Assembly: GCA_030762895.1 (NCBI GenBank) | Contig: CM061067.1 | Span: 107,169,888 to 107,233,887, forward strand | From: Sophora flavescens | Lineage: Eukaryota; Streptophyta; Magnoliopsida; Fabales; Fabaceae | DNA: 64,000 nt | Reading direction: 5' to 3' | Shown here: positions 12,085-23,269 of the stretch, piece after piece | How positions within the stretch are numbered: the first letter of the stretch is position 1 | How the letters are laid out: each line of letters begins with the position of its first letter | The notes under the pieces: generated by a model | Databases searched by the model: none | Told to the model about the DNA's origin: nothing | What the model saw: the letters and a program-made list of their open reading frames with translations, nothing else | Position numbers and translations under genes: made by a program

Positions 12085-12774
12085 TTAATTTTTGATGAAA
12101 ATTTTATTTTCGGTGTGCTGAATCTGTATGCTTGTTTTGGCTGTATCTTGAGCTACAGATCTCCTGTTGATGCATTCTTTGGTTCTTTGGAAATATTAGG
12201 AAATTATCAACAAATCATACCTCACGCCTCTTAACCCGATTCGACTTCTATGATGATGAAATACAACTTTGGATGTTGAATTTTGGATTGAATCCATACT
12301 TGTGAGATTATTGTCTCCTTGGTTCTTGGTTGAACCAAACTAGTTCTTATCAAGAATCCAAGATTCTTGTGGCGAACCTCATAGGCTTATCAAACTACAT
12401 GTTTGTGGCGCCATCCATCTTCTTATCTTCTTCCATTTTGTTTCTTTCTTCTTCTTATTTTGGTTCCAAAATTGGTTTCACATTAACTTGTTAAGAATTC
12501 AACCAAAAAGATCATCAACAAGGCAACCTCACCATTTGGTTATCATGTGGTTGATGCAAAGCAAGAATGATATCCAATTTATGGCCAAATTAATTTTTGA
12601 TGAAAATTTTATTTTCATTGGGCTTAATCTGTATACTTGTTTTGGCTGTATCTTGAGCTACAGATCTCCGATTGATGCATTCTTTGATTCGTTGGAAAGA
12701 TTATGAAATTATCTACAAATCATATCTCATGTCTCTTAACCTGATTCGGCTTCTATCATGATGAAATACAACTT
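12085..12774 (+). repeat. Inverted LTR fragments: two from this family and one from the 50322 gypsy family
   Basis: 12085-12270 is the reverse complement of the right part of the array LTR. 12265-12547 is the reverse complement of sequence like 50322-50605, with TCAAGAATCCAAGATTC, AGGCTTATCAAAC and CATCAACAAGGCAACC. 12548-12774 is again an inverted array LTR, starting TTGATGCAAAGCAAG and ending in TACAACTTT. The mix of two families in inverted orientation points to a recombined cluster rather than a simple insertion. Confidence 0.7.
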
Positions 12775-13252
12775 TAATATGATCCTAAAAAGGAGCATGT
12801 AAATTTTCGGATCTATCCATGAGTGACAACCAAAATTATAGAAGAAGATGACTACAAAAATGGAAGAGATAAGGAATGGAAGGTAGGTGCCACAATTCCA
12901 AGGGAATTGATAAGCCTAGGTGAGGATCGTCACAAGGGTCTTGGACTCCTGATAAGATCAATGGGTTGACTCAATGAAGAACCCAAAAGGGAACACTCTC
13001 ACAATTGGTAAAAACCAAATTGAACATCAAAGTTGTATTTCATCATGATAGAAGCTGAATCAGGTTAAGAGGCATGAGATGTGATTTGTAGATAATTTCC
13101 TAATATTTCCAACGAACCAAAGAATGCATCAATCGGAGATCTGTAACTCAAGATACAGCAAAAACAAGCATACAGATTCAGCACAATGAAAATAAAATTT
13201 TCATCAGAAACTAATTTAGCCTTAAATTGGATATCATTCTTGGTTTTAATCA
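12775..13252 (-). repeat. LTR 5 (5' outer LTR of the array)
   Basis: A full-length LTR with a slightly mutated left end (TAATATGATCC instead of TGATATGATCC). Its right end AATCA abuts the CCTAT target duplication at 13253-13257. Confidence 0.85.
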
Positions 13253-13257
13253 CCTAT

Positions 13258-13473
13258 AATCCACATAGAGTCTTGAACCTCCGTCCTTCTATCGGACTAA
13301 AATAACAGGTGCTCCCCATAGAGAAACACTCGGTCTTATAAACTGTTTTGACAACAGATCTTCTAACTAAGACTTCAACTCAAAGAGTTCTATAGGTGAC
13401 ATCTGATACGGAGCAATCGATATCGGACCAGTTCCTGGAACAAGATCGATGGAGAATTTGATATCCCTTACTG
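13258..13473 (-). pseudogene. Chromovirus reverse transcriptase, N-terminal segment
   Basis: The minus strand reads VRDIKFSIDLVPGTGPISIA, then APYQMSPIELFELKS, a stop, LEDLLSKQFIRPS, and finally GGSRLYVDYR at the nested insertion site. This is the RT fingers region that should run directly into QLNKETIKNKCPLPHLDD at 7512. Two in-frame stops are visible, one after ELKS and one before KDGGSRLYVDY. It is squeezed between the CCTAT insertion on the left and the GTGGT insertion on the right. Confidence 0.85.
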
Positions 13474-14275
13474 GTGGTTGAGACACCCCGCTGTGCCTCT
13501 TTGTGTCATTAGATTAAAACCTCAATATTTAATTACTTAATCGCACGCTTAACGTGAAAATAGGTAAAAATTAAAACTTAACTTATAAAGTATACAACTT
13601 CATATAGAATGACATATCACAATATAAGTATATTATGAATATTACAAAACACTTCTGAGGATATCCTATCAGTAGGATCCCTCACAGGCATATACTTAGA
13701 CAAAAAGTTAAACAGCGAAAAACATAATAAAAATACGCCTCACGAGACGCACTGGCCATAACTAACTAGACCTTAATCACCATGGGTCACAGCTCGTCCT
13801 CCAGCCTCCGGTTCGTAGGGAGTTCCATCCATCGCCTCCTGGTTACGCTCATCCACAGGGTCTTCTCATACAATTACACAAGGAGATAAAATACAACATA
13901 CAAAAATATACAGGGGATAAGAAACAGTTCTACCATCAAAAAGAGGAAAAGAGTCATAGTAAATTATACAATAATTGTCATAGACAATTAACACACATAA
14001 CTAACGAATCATCCTCAGGTTAATATATATCATCCGCTACCCTTACTCCCAGGCAATCTAACACGTCATTTTAACGTAACCTCTCTAATCCTATCACCAT
14101 ATCTTTACGTTATCGTGGCCACTACCACTCTTGTCCCCATCCCTCATTTGCATCGGGGCATACCCTCATTCCCGTTAGGATGTTCCACCTAGTGGACACC
14201 TCCATTCCCGTTAAGGTGTTCCACCCCCATTCCCGATAAGGGGGAAGTGGTCTCGCGAGAACTCTTGATTTTTAC

Positions 14276-14562
14276 GTGTATTATATTACCAATACATGGT
14301 GTATTAGATTACCAATACACAAATGTTTTACGTGTATTATATTACCAATACACGGTGTATTATATTACCAATACACAGAAGTGTTTTACGTATATTATAT
14401 TACCAATACACGGTGCATTATATTACCAATACACAGATGTCCTTGCGTATTATATTACCAATACACTTTTGTATTTGTGTATTATATTCCCAATACACTT
14501 TTGTCTTGGTGTATTATATTACCAATACACTTTTGTCCTTGTGTATTATATTACCAATACAC
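14276..14562. repeat. Ten copies of a 22-bp hairpin repeat inside the solo LTR
   Basis: Units of the form GTGTATT-ATATTACC-AATACAC begin at about 14276, 14299, 14332, 14355, 14390, 14413, 14445, 14477, 14509 and 14541. Each unit is a 7-bp inverted repeat around an 8-base loop. Spacing alternates at first (23, then 32-35) and then settles at 32. Open frames across it are an effect of the repeat, not genes. Confidence 0.9.
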
Positions 14563-15477
14563 GGTCATGGACAACAACACCTATACTTGAATCCCACCAA
14601 CCCGATTTAACAACATCTTAGTGCCTTAACCTTCCATTAGAACTTGACACATATTCTATGCCATAACACCTCTTTAACATACATCATCTAATTTAGGCAC
14701 TTCTAAATCATCATTATCCTCACACCCAAAACAATCATCTCGTAGACAACATATATATCTTTGCTTAAAATCCACTAAGCATAATAATAAAAACCAGGAA
14801 GATCATGCATAACACAATATCAATCAAAATATTCCAATATCACCAACATAGAACAAAAATCGATTCAATAAAGATAATAAGCTCAAATCAACCATCAAGA
14901 ATATAAAATCAACCTAATGTCGATAAACCTACAATCCCCGAATCGCCATTGGTTTTTCAGAAAAGGTTTCCAATGTGATTTTGGTCTTGTCGATTACTCA
15001 ACTACTAGTAAGGTTTAGGTCGCCCTACACAATTATTATATAATCTACTACTTATCCATTCCGACGATAGGTTGGTTCTTTCCCCCACCTGGGTTATCAC
15101 CGAACTCCCGAACTCGAAGCTCCTAGTCATCACACCACAAAGTATTAACTCCACCTTCTGTGAAGGTAAGGAGATTAGATGCTCGAAGAGGTATACCACG
15201 AACGTCCTCGTTTCCTCCGTGATGGAAGTCTAAGGTTATTATGAACACAAAATCAAAAGTTAAAATCAAATAATAACACTAAACCACATGGTATAGGTTC
15301 GGCCAATACTAGTTCTTAGGGTTAGAGATTCCCGAAAATTATACAACTCATGGATTTATGATCCTTAAGTATTAGGAGTTCATAAACAATGATCATTTAA
15401 CAAAGTTGAATTAAAATACCACTAAGTTATACACTTAGGGTATTTGGCCAAGGCTAGTAAAATAGGCTAGCATTCAC

Positions 15478-15900
15478 TAAACTTTCCAATCTCTTAGGTT
15501 TAGCATCCATATGTATTAAGGAGCTCAAAACCATGATCATTTTGGAAAAATAAGAACAAAGTATCCTAGGTCCATAACCTTCTAGGTTCGGCCTTCATAG
15601 GATTTATAGGTTAGAAATCTTTAAACTTTCCAATCTCTTAGACTTAGCATCCAAATATCTTATGGAGCTCAAGTCCATGATCATTTTGGAAAGCAATGGA
15701 AACTTAAACATTCCAATCTCTTAGACTTAGCATCCAAATATATTATGGAGCTCAAGTCCATGATCATCTTGGAAAAATGAAAGTAATACATCCAGCTTTA
15801 ATAACATAGAATAAACAAGTTAGAAATCCTTAAACTTTCCAATCTCTTAGACTTAGCATCCAAATATCTTATGGAGCTTAAGTCCATGATCATTTTGTAA
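15478..15900. repeat. Diverged ~70-bp repeats inside the solo LTR
   Basis: The phrase AAACTTTCCAATCTCTTAG, followed by TTAGCATCCAAATAT, GGAGCTCAAGTCCATGATCA and TTTTGG, recurs at about 15480, 15628, 15706 and 15832. Looser copies continue toward 16180. It has no coding content. Confidence 0.75.
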
Positions 15901-17203
15901 AAATAAAAACTCAAACATCCGAGCACCTAAACACTATGTTTCGGCCATCATATGATGATGAGGAAAATATTCTTTGTTTAACAAAAACTCTTAGGTTTAG
16001 AATCACAAGGTATTAAGAGTTTTAAATCCATGATCAAACTTGGAAAGTTGAAACATAGTATCCTAGGCTTACTTATTCATATTTTCAGCCATCATAGGAA
16101 CAAGCTATCAAAACTTCCAAGATTTATAGATTTAAGATCAATGGATAGCTAGAAACTCAAACACATGATCATATTCCAAAAGTTGAAACAAAAACTTCCT
16201 AGGTCAAAAATGCAAGCATTCGGCCTTCATTGGAAGAGATGGGTAGAGATTTTTGTTTTACACAACCTCTTAGTATGTGAAAACATAAGTTAATATAAGA
16301 CTATAGAAAGTGGTTTCAACTCAAAAGGAGTTTTCTACCATTTTAGAGAAATTTTAGAAGTTTAAAGCATATAAAGAACACATAAAGTAAACTAACAAAT
16401 AAAAGATGAAACTTGCAAAAAGATTCATATGAGAGCATTACCCTTAGTATAAGGAAGAACTTTAAAGAAGAATTCAAGTGGAAAAGACTAATAAAAATGG
16501 AAGCTTTAAGTGTTTGAAAAAAAAAGAAGAAATGGAAGAAGTTGAAGAAGTATGAAGATGGAGGAAGAAAATGAGAGAATGAAGATGAGTGATGATTATA
16601 TAGAGGAAGGAGAGGGGAGCACGAAATTTTGGGGAGAGGATGAGCTTGGAGAGCAAGTTTTGTCTTTAAGACTTGTTTGGTTGAAGAGGAAAGAGAAAAA
16701 TAGGTTTTTAGAATATAATATGTTATAATTTGAAAAGTGTGATGATTACACTTTTGGAGTGTGTCATAACCCATTTCCATCAAGTCCCATAAAGTCATTT
16801 CACTTCTTTTGTGCTCCCTAATCTACTCCATTTCGTACCCGGTTGTATTTTCCGATCATAATTTTTCCGACGTTTTCGCCCGAATAAAATATTATATTCC
16901 ATTTTTGAACAAAAATTTTCAAAATAACCAAAGTTGAAGGAAACATATTAAAAACACTAACCGTCTCATTCACGGGTCAAAATTAGGTTTTCTGCACAGT
17001 AAACTTGTAGCGGCAATGAAAACCCAGACCGTCTTTCGTCTGAATTTTCAATCGAAATTTTTACCGTAACCCTCTACCATAAAGTAGACTACGAATATGA
17101 TTTTATTTTAATCAAAAACACTTTCTAACTCTCAAATTAAAATATCATTAATTATATTTTAATCGGTTGAACAACATAATTAAAATCAGGCTGTTACAGT
17201 GGT

Positions 17204-17870
17204 AACCCTGGTACATCATTCAAAAACACCTCCGGAAAGTCCTTCACAACAGGTATGGCACCTAAATCGACTTCCTCTTCGACTTCTAAGTTAGTCAAAA
17301 GCAAGTATCTCTGATCTTCTTCTTTCGAAAAAGTCCTTACTTGGTTACTGGATAAAAATCCAGAAAGCTCAGGATCAGGAAAAACTAAGGTTTTGTGAGC
17401 ACAATCAAGAAGAACATGATTGGAAGATAACCAATCCATGCCTAAAATTACATATAGTTGTATTAAAGGCATACATATCAGATCAACAAGGCAAACAGTT
17501 CAAGCACACCGTATTAACAGTAACAGGTTCAGTAGTATGAGTTGAAACAATCAAATCATATGACAAAGAAGAAACAGGTAACTCTAACAGTTTCACACAA
17601 TCCACTGAGATAAATTAATGCGTTGCACCCGAATCGAAAAGCACAGTTAAGAGGTTATCGGCTATGTTACAACTACCTTGTATCAGATCTTTGGAGTTTG
17701 AGGCTTCGGCACCATTCATGGTAAAAACTCTCCCTCTAGCCGTTGGTTTATTAACTCTAGCTCTTTTGATGGTAGGTTCCAGCTTTGGTGCCTTACAATA
17801 TTTTGCCAAGTGCCCCAATCGATCACAGTTGAAGCATTTCATTCCTCTTACTGAGCAAACATCGACCAAA
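17204..17870 (-). pseudogene. Chromovirus CCHC zinc knuckle and aspartic protease
   Basis: 17615-17869 has the knuckle CFNCDRLGHLAKYC (CX2CX4HX4C, nucleic-acid binding by Gag) and then the protease active site VLFDSGATH. 17194-17472 has the second protease motif VILGMDWLSSN and the connector FPEVFLNDVPGLP. The frame breaks between the two pieces (about 17473-17614). The end is cut at 17203 by the solo LTR, and the reading continues at 13473. Confidence 0.85.
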
Positions 17871-18079
17871 TGGTTTGGGTCTCCACATTTATAGCACTTC
17901 CTCCCTTGACCTCGGTCTTGACTTCTCTAGCTCCCACTTCCAGTTGCTGAGGCAATGGGATGATACGATTGTTGATTCTGGTTATTTCTAACTGGTCTAG
18001 CGTACGACTTTCTCTGATTATATCTTCCTCTCTGGTTCTGGCTTTGAAACTAGTTCCTAGAATGTGAGGGTCCCCCAAC

Positions 18080-18828
18080 ATTCCCTCGGTTGTCTCTACC
18101 CTTCCTCATTTGTTCAATTTTCCTGCATTTTCCACCAGATCCTAGAAATTCTTAATCTCCAGTAGCAGTACTGATTCCTTGATCCCGTACCGCAGTCCTC
18201 CTTCAAACCTTTCACACTTCCAACCCTCATCTGGGTTGTCTTGGAAAAAGCGAAAATACTTGGCAAGTGATTCGAACCTTGCCGCGTATTCCCCAACTGA
18301 CATATCTCCTTGTCGCAGATGCATAAATTCCTGCTCTTTCTCAGCTCGAGCGCTCTGGGGAAAGTATTTGTCCAGAAATTCAGTACGGAAAACCTCCCAA
18401 GTAATTTCTTCCTAATTCACCTCTAGCAGTTGTCTGGTGCCTCTCCACCAGTATTCAGCATATCCCATTAACATGAAAGTAGCATAAGGCACTCTTTCCC
18501 CTTCAGGACTGTGAATCAACTCGAAAATCTTTTCCAGTTCTTGAATCCACAAATCAGCCTTTGTAGGGTCAGCATCCCCATGAAACTGTGGTGGGTCCTG
18601 ACGTCGAAAAGCTGTCAGACCACGGCTTTCGGCAGCTTGTTCAGCACGGGCTTGCTCCTGTTGATGTAGAGCAGCCATAGTAGCAGTTTGCTGTGCAATG
18701 ATAGATGCAACGTCTACCATAACTTGAGTTGCGAAGTCCATTACCCCACCATCATGTCCACGGCCACTAACAAAACCACCCCTACGGCCTCTTCCTCGGT
18801 CACATCCACGTCCTGCATCTAGTTCCAT
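18080..18828 (-). pseudogene. Chromovirus Gag, N-terminal capsid region
   Basis: 18412-18828 starts MELDAGRG, has an RG-rich stretch, then FRRQDPPQFHGDADPTKADL and the Gag core EYWWRGTRQLL. 18142-18324 continues in another frame with RQGDMSVGEYAARFESLAKY. Stops and frame changes near 18411 and 18140 break the protein. It is the structural protein of the outer chromovirus. The start is the first Met after a ~170-base leader that follows the primer site. Confidence 0.85.
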
Positions 18829-18996
18829 AACTGACCAACAAGATAAAATTAGTTAAATGGTAACCAGAGATTAAAACACTTACCTTCTCACTAACACTCA
18901 TTACTTTTAAGAAGTAATTCAAACAAGTCTAACTCAGAGATCACACAACACAAACAACACAGGCCTATTCCCAACAATTCCCGAAAGACTCGACCA

Positions 18997-19010
18997 TCTC
19001 TGATACGACC
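18997..19010 (-). promoter_or_regulatory. Primer binding site of the outer chromovirus
   Basis: The minus strand reads TCGTATCAGAGATGG a few bases downstream of the LTR end at 19016. It matches the initiator-tRNA type TGGTATCAGAG with one or two changes. It fixes the 5' LTR boundary. Confidence 0.65.
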
Positions 19011-19015
19011 CTTAA

Positions 19016-19042
19016 TGTGACACACTTAACCTGAGTATCACA
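19016..19042 (-). repeat. Last bases of the chromovirus 5' LTR, left of the copia solo LTR
   Basis: TGTGACACACTTAACC at 19016 is the LTR terminus on the primer-site side. The LTR is interrupted at 19043-19047 (TTAAC, target duplication) and resumes at 20621. Confidence 0.6.
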
Positions 19043-19047
19043 TTAAC

Positions 19048-20615
19048 TGAAGTTGACACAGGCAAACACAAGAAGGGGGGGGGGGGGGGGGGGTTCAATT
19101 GTGTTTGTTAATAATTTTCGATAACAACCTTTTTCAAAACTTATTTTCTCGCACAAAGAATAAGGTAGAAGCACATACAGAAAATGATCTTTTAAAAGCT
19201 TAACAAAATCAAGTTCAAATACCCACAGTCAGTATAAACAAATAAAACTGAAAGAGTTAAGAGATTAGAAGATTCACACAAGTATTTTATCCTGGTCCAC
19301 TCTCTTCCAACCAAGCGCTACGTCCAGTCCCTTCGACTTGAAGGATTTACTCCACTATTTATCCAAATAGATTACACCCAGTATTCAACACATATCCAGG
19401 CTACAAGTATTCCTTTCTTACCAAGCCTCTTCAGTCTCTCACTCTAACAAAGAGATTGTTTTCTTTTCATCTTCTAACTCACTATGTGTGAGGATATAAA
19501 AGTTTAAGATCGGTTGAATATTACAACAATATTCAAGCTAAAGAATTACAGACTTTTGCTCTTGAAAGAATCAAAAAATGAGAGCTTGTAGATTGGCAAA
19601 AAAAAAATTTCTCCCCAAAAAAAAGGTTGTTCTTCAGTGATTGAGGTCTTCTATTTATATTGACCTTCTTCTTCACTTGAAAATCTTCAACGGTTGTTTT
19701 GAATATACCCGTTTAGATATAGCATTAAATGAATAATATCCATTGTGACTGATAGCTTGATCGTGGCCATTGTGAAATGTACTCTTGGATATCACTTTTG
19801 CACAAAATGGAGGGTCACAGCTCTGAGCAATTGCAACTTGAAAACTGTCTTTCCTCCTTTGTGAAAATTCCAACTACTCCAGCAGTAAAGGTGGCAGGGT
19901 ACAGAGCGTTTTGCATTTCCCCATTGTACTATGTTGTTTTTTGCATTTCTCGATGGTACTATGTTTCTCTCACAAAGAAACAAGGCATTAAAACAGCTAA
20001 AAAAAATAGGAAGGACCAACATTCGTTTGAAATAAATATCAATCATTTGAATTAAATATTTCTTTGTGGTCGGTGCAGCATTTACTTAGCTAGACGGAGC
20101 ATATGAAACCTTATAAGAAAGAGAGCTCGTCTACTTAAAATCTGCATCTACACGCTCAAGGGTAAAACCAAGTCTAAGGACTTACAGTTTACTTTTCGCT
20201 CATCTACTGACGTGGCATATCCTCTCGTCTATCATCAAGTCTTTGGACTTGCTATATTTCAGTGAGTTATTTTTTATCTTCGTCTAATGACGTGGCATTT
20301 AATCTCGTCTACTTATTGAAACTAAAGTTCCTGTTTACTGAGAGTATTTTATTAATCGTCTACTCAAATATATTAAATAAAAATATACCAAACGTTTTGA
20401 GCAGCTCGTCTACATGAATGGACGCGGATTCACAATCTAAGTCCAAGTAGATATAAGGAACCTTGTTTAAGGTTTCCATAACTTATATATTTGAACATTC
20501 CTTCAAGACTAGATAAAGCATGTTAGATCTCAACTAAAACTTTGTCATGCAAATTTAATCCTTTTTGTTAACATCCAAACTCAGATTATTAATCCAAATC
20601 ACTTTGGTTCCAACA
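19048..20615 (-). mobile_element. Nested copia solo LTR (SIRE/Maximus-like), TSD TTAAC
   Basis: It starts TGAAGTTGACACAGG at 19048 and ends GGTTCCAACA at 20615, flanked by TTAAC at 19043-19047 and 20616-20620. On the minus strand the LTR reads TGTTGGAACCAAAG...GTCAACTTCA. A minus-strand TATA element (TATAAATAG) lies at 19651-19660. The text TTTATCCTGG followed by CTACGTCCAGTCC is typical of SIRE/Maximus LTRs as I remember them, so the lineage is a judgement. A G homopolymer at about 19075-19093 may be an assembly weak point. There is no internal coding region, so this is a solo LTR. Confidence 0.8.
19651..19660 (-). promoter_or_regulatory. TATA element of the copia solo LTR
   Basis: The minus strand reads ATATAAATAG in the middle of the LTR, as expected for the U3 promoter. 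Confidence 0.45.
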
Positions 20616-20620
20616 TTAAC

Positions 20621-21546
20621 TACCTCGTTTTGCGGAAAATAAAACTTTTAGAAAGTTGTTGATTACTTTCAGAAATATATGATTATTATAATTAATTACA
20701 TTCTTAATAATTTTAAAACTTTTTCCATCATGCATCAAATAACATAAATAACTGAAACGTAAATAAAACAAGAGTTACAGAATACCTTATATACATTAAA
20801 CATATGGCCTTCTTGGAGACAGGTCACTTGACAGAAATTTACATGAGTGAAAAGTTGATTTGTACACTAACAGGGTTAATAGTCAGACTTACATTAGCAG
20901 AGTTAAAGTAAGCTTAAAGAGTCATAGGTCAAAAGAACTACGGTTTTCAAAATCAGAAACACTACCCAGACATCATTACCGCAAAACAAAAGAAAAATCC
21001 TACAGTTGGTCAGACACTAATGATACCCATTAGGGAAACCATGACGGTCATCCCCACCCTCCGAAGGTAAATCTGATGGAGACCTATCCACTCCGACTCC
21101 TGCATCTAGAGAATCACCATCATCATCACTGAGTGGATGGTACTGCAGGTCGTCCTCCATTACCTCAATCGGGTCCTCGTCGATAACCTCCTGAGAATCC
21201 TCCTCATCTATCTCCTGCGGGTCCTCCTCAATCGGTGAAGCGGGCGCTACAGCCGGCTGATGCGGGTTCTGTGGAGGATTTAGAACCACTAGTCCCTGGA
21301 CGCCCAGATGCTGCAAGTAGAAGTCTACTGGCGGTAATGAAATCTGAACCGTCTCCATAGTATACGTCCTCCATGTAGGTCCTTCCAACTTTGATCCATC
21401 AACAGTACACATTGGGCCGGTATAGAACACAAGCTGGGATCCTGACTGAAAACCCAATGCTGCGGGATCTTGGGCCTTTTCAAATATGATGGCCCTTGCC
21501 CGAGAGTGAGCTAACGGCATGTTCAGATCCAGCTATATCCCCAAAC

Positions 21547-21593
<47 letters not shown>

Positions 21594-21824
21594 ATAGAGA
21601 GATAAAACAACAAAAAGAAGTGTAAGGGTGAGATACCAATATATGGATCAATTATGACAACTATATGTACCACACTCATACAAACAACAAGAACAGATAA
21701 ATATACATATTCAACACAAAATTTTCAAATTGAAGCATAGCATCAAGTAAATCATCATTGTTTTTGAAAATATATGGCACTTCTATATTTTCAACAATCT
21801 ATCCTAATCTCCGGAGACCCCAAC
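20621..21824 (-). repeat. Chromovirus 5' LTR, middle piece
   Basis: This segment lies between the TTAAC duplication (copia solo LTR) and the CCAAC duplication (copia element). By collinearity it belongs to the outer 5' LTR, which resumes at 42840. It carries a 167-codon minus-strand frame (21017-21520) and an (AT)n run at about 21547-21590. Apart from these I see nothing recognisable. Confidence 0.65.
21017..21520 (-). CDS. Unrecognised 167-codon open frame within the chromovirus LTR
   Basis: I do not recognise this protein. The N-terminal half looks like a compact domain (EKAQDPAALGFQSGSQLVF, WRTYTMETVQISLPPVDFYL) and the C-terminal half is strongly acidic (DEEDSQEVIDEDPIEVMEDD). It lies wholly inside LTR sequence. 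The separate solo LTR has a weak acidic echo at a matching place (about 13760-13880, with EDPVDERN), so it may be a relic of an LTR-embedded frame. No signal peptide or membrane segment is evident. Expression is unknown. Confidence 0.35.
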   Translation of the reverse strand: MPLAHSRARAIIFEKAQDPAALGFQSGSQLVFYTGPMCTVDGSKLEGPTWRTYTMETVQISLPPVDFYLQHLGVQGLVVLNPPQNPHQPAVAPASPIEEDPQEIDEEDSQEVIDEDPIEVMEDDLQYHPLSDDDGDSLDAGVGVDRSPSDLPSEGGDDRHGFPNGYH

Positions 21825-22624
21825 TGTTGGGAATTTGCGTATAAAACAAAATAACGCACCGGAAAAAAAAAATTCCCATCGAAGGATCCTTGCGAATGGT
21901 CATGATTCATGGTTAGAAGATTTACCTCTTGAAGCGATGACAATTGATTGAAATCGTCTATCACGAACACCGCACGAGCGATGTCTCTAAGGTATCCACA
22001 CGAGCAGATCCTGTGAACGTCCAACGTCACGAACACGAAGCGTCTCTGCCTCACAGTGCTAGCTTCGAAAACCGAGACCTGTTGCTCACTGTCACTCTCT
22101 ATGTGCGGCTAGGGTAAAAACCGTGTAGGCACAATAGCTTAAGTGGTCTACTTATAGTAGCACCTCCTTAAGTGAGTTAGTGAGCAGCGTTTGACCTAAG
22201 CCCCATGTACTATGCGCTAGGCCCAATAGAAGAGTCCAACTCTCCTTTTAATGCTTCTTTTGATCTTCTCTTATGTGTGTGACCCTATAGGTTCCCAAAA
22301 CGTTAGTAGTAATATTAAATCCCATTTAATATTACAAACAGTGAGCGGTATCTAGCAATACATCACTGCCACCTAAGTAGTGAGAAAGTCAGTGATTTGA
22401 CGAAACCTTTCTGTGACAAATATTCATGTGCATTATTATCCCTTCATCTATATATCTATATTGAACACAAGACATAGAATGTGTCACCCTTGTATGGTTC
22501 AATATCATGTTCCTTGATACCCGAGTAGACTTAACAACAAATGAGGTCAATATCTCATATTGACTCATTTCAGCACGGCCATGAATTTTACAGTCTCACT
22601 CTATCAGGCACTAGTGCAATAAGT

Positions 22625-23010
22625 GCTTTTTACGTCAGTTAAAATTGATTTTTTACGTCAGAATACTGACTGACGTAAATACAGCTGACGTTAATAGTTA
22701 ATATTTTAATGTCAGTTTAGAACTGACGTTAAATATAAAACTATTAACGTCAGTTCCTTAACAAAACCGACGTTAATTTTGTAAAAATTAACGTCGGTTT
22801 TTTAAACAACTGACGTTAAACATAAAACTATTAACGTCAGTTCTTTAAGACAACTGACGTTAATTTTGTTAAAACTAACGTCAGTGGTTATAAAGAACTG
22901 ACGTTAAATGTTTAATTTTAACGTCAGTTTTAATAAACAACTGACGTTAATAGTGTACTTTATATTTTATAAAATACTATTAACGTCAGTTGTTTGATAC
23001 AACTGACGTT
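22625..23010. repeat. Left subterminal repeats of CACTA 1
   Basis: About a dozen copies of the core ACGTCAGTT or its complement AACTGACGT alternate in orientation at short spacing. They form many imperfect hairpins. Matching arrays lie at 27165-27330, 28205-28510 and 29395-29660 on the right side. Confidence 0.85.
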
Positions 23011-23269
23011 AATAGGTTTTTTTTTAAAATAAAGTTTTAAAATATCACTCCCCTCAGCTATCCCTGCATTCAGTAAATATCCCAGTAACACAAAATATCA
23101 CACACATTACAGAATTGCAAAGGAAAAATGGAACAATGGGGGGACTTAAAACCAAAACCCATGTATATATATAAATAAATTTTTGTTCCAATGTCTAAAA
23201 AACAAAACTATCAATCTAAGGATATATATATACATGTTATTAATTAGTTTCTAAAGTCTAACAAAAAAA

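Larger units (their letters stand above)
7518..13252 (-). mobile_element. Nested non-autonomous Ty3/gypsy array (LTR-internal-LTR-internal-LTR...), TSD CCTAT
   Basis: The block starts TGATATGATCC at 7518 and ends AATCA at 13252, flanked by CCTAT at 7513-7517 and 13253-13257, inside the reverse-transcriptase codons of the outer element. It contains LTRs at 7518-7993, 9050-9528, 10581-11060, a partial one at 11766-12084, and 12775-13252. The ~1.05-kb internal segments between the first three encode only a short gag-start/protease-like region. The repeat period is about 1532 bases. A primer site and a polypurine tract flank the LTRs in the right places for minus-strand transcription. Between 12085 and 12774 lie inverted LTR pieces. 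The block probably entered once and then expanded by unequal recombination between LTRs. Confidence 0.85.
13479..17198 (-). mobile_element. Nested 3.7-kb solo LTR, Tekay/Del-like, TSD GTGGT
   Basis: The element begins TGAGACACCCCGC at 13479 and ends GGCTGTTACA at 17198, flanked by GTGGT at 13474-13478 and 17199-17203. The target lies in the protease/RT junction codons (...VPGLP then PVRD). On the minus strand it reads TGTAACAGCC...GGGGTGTCTCA, a typical chromovirus LTR pair of ends. No gag or pol domain lies inside, so it is a solo LTR left by LTR-LTR recombination. It contains a 22-bp hairpin repeat array (14276-14562) and a ~70-bp repeat series (about 15478-15900). A minus-strand TATATAA lies near 16595-16601. 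Confidence 0.85.

Noticed and set aside
14276..14562. Regular short repeats that could suggest a CRISPR array
   Set aside because: Spacers are short and similar to each other, spacing is uneven, there are no cas genes, and the array lies in a plant LTR.
14247..14621. Overlapping frames rich in YYITNT and LPIH
   Set aside because: They are translations of the hairpin repeat in three frames.
16343..16798. 151-codon minus-strand frame in the solo LTR
   Set aside because: It spans the TATA/leader region of the LTR and is low-complexity Ser/Phe-rich; no conserved domain.
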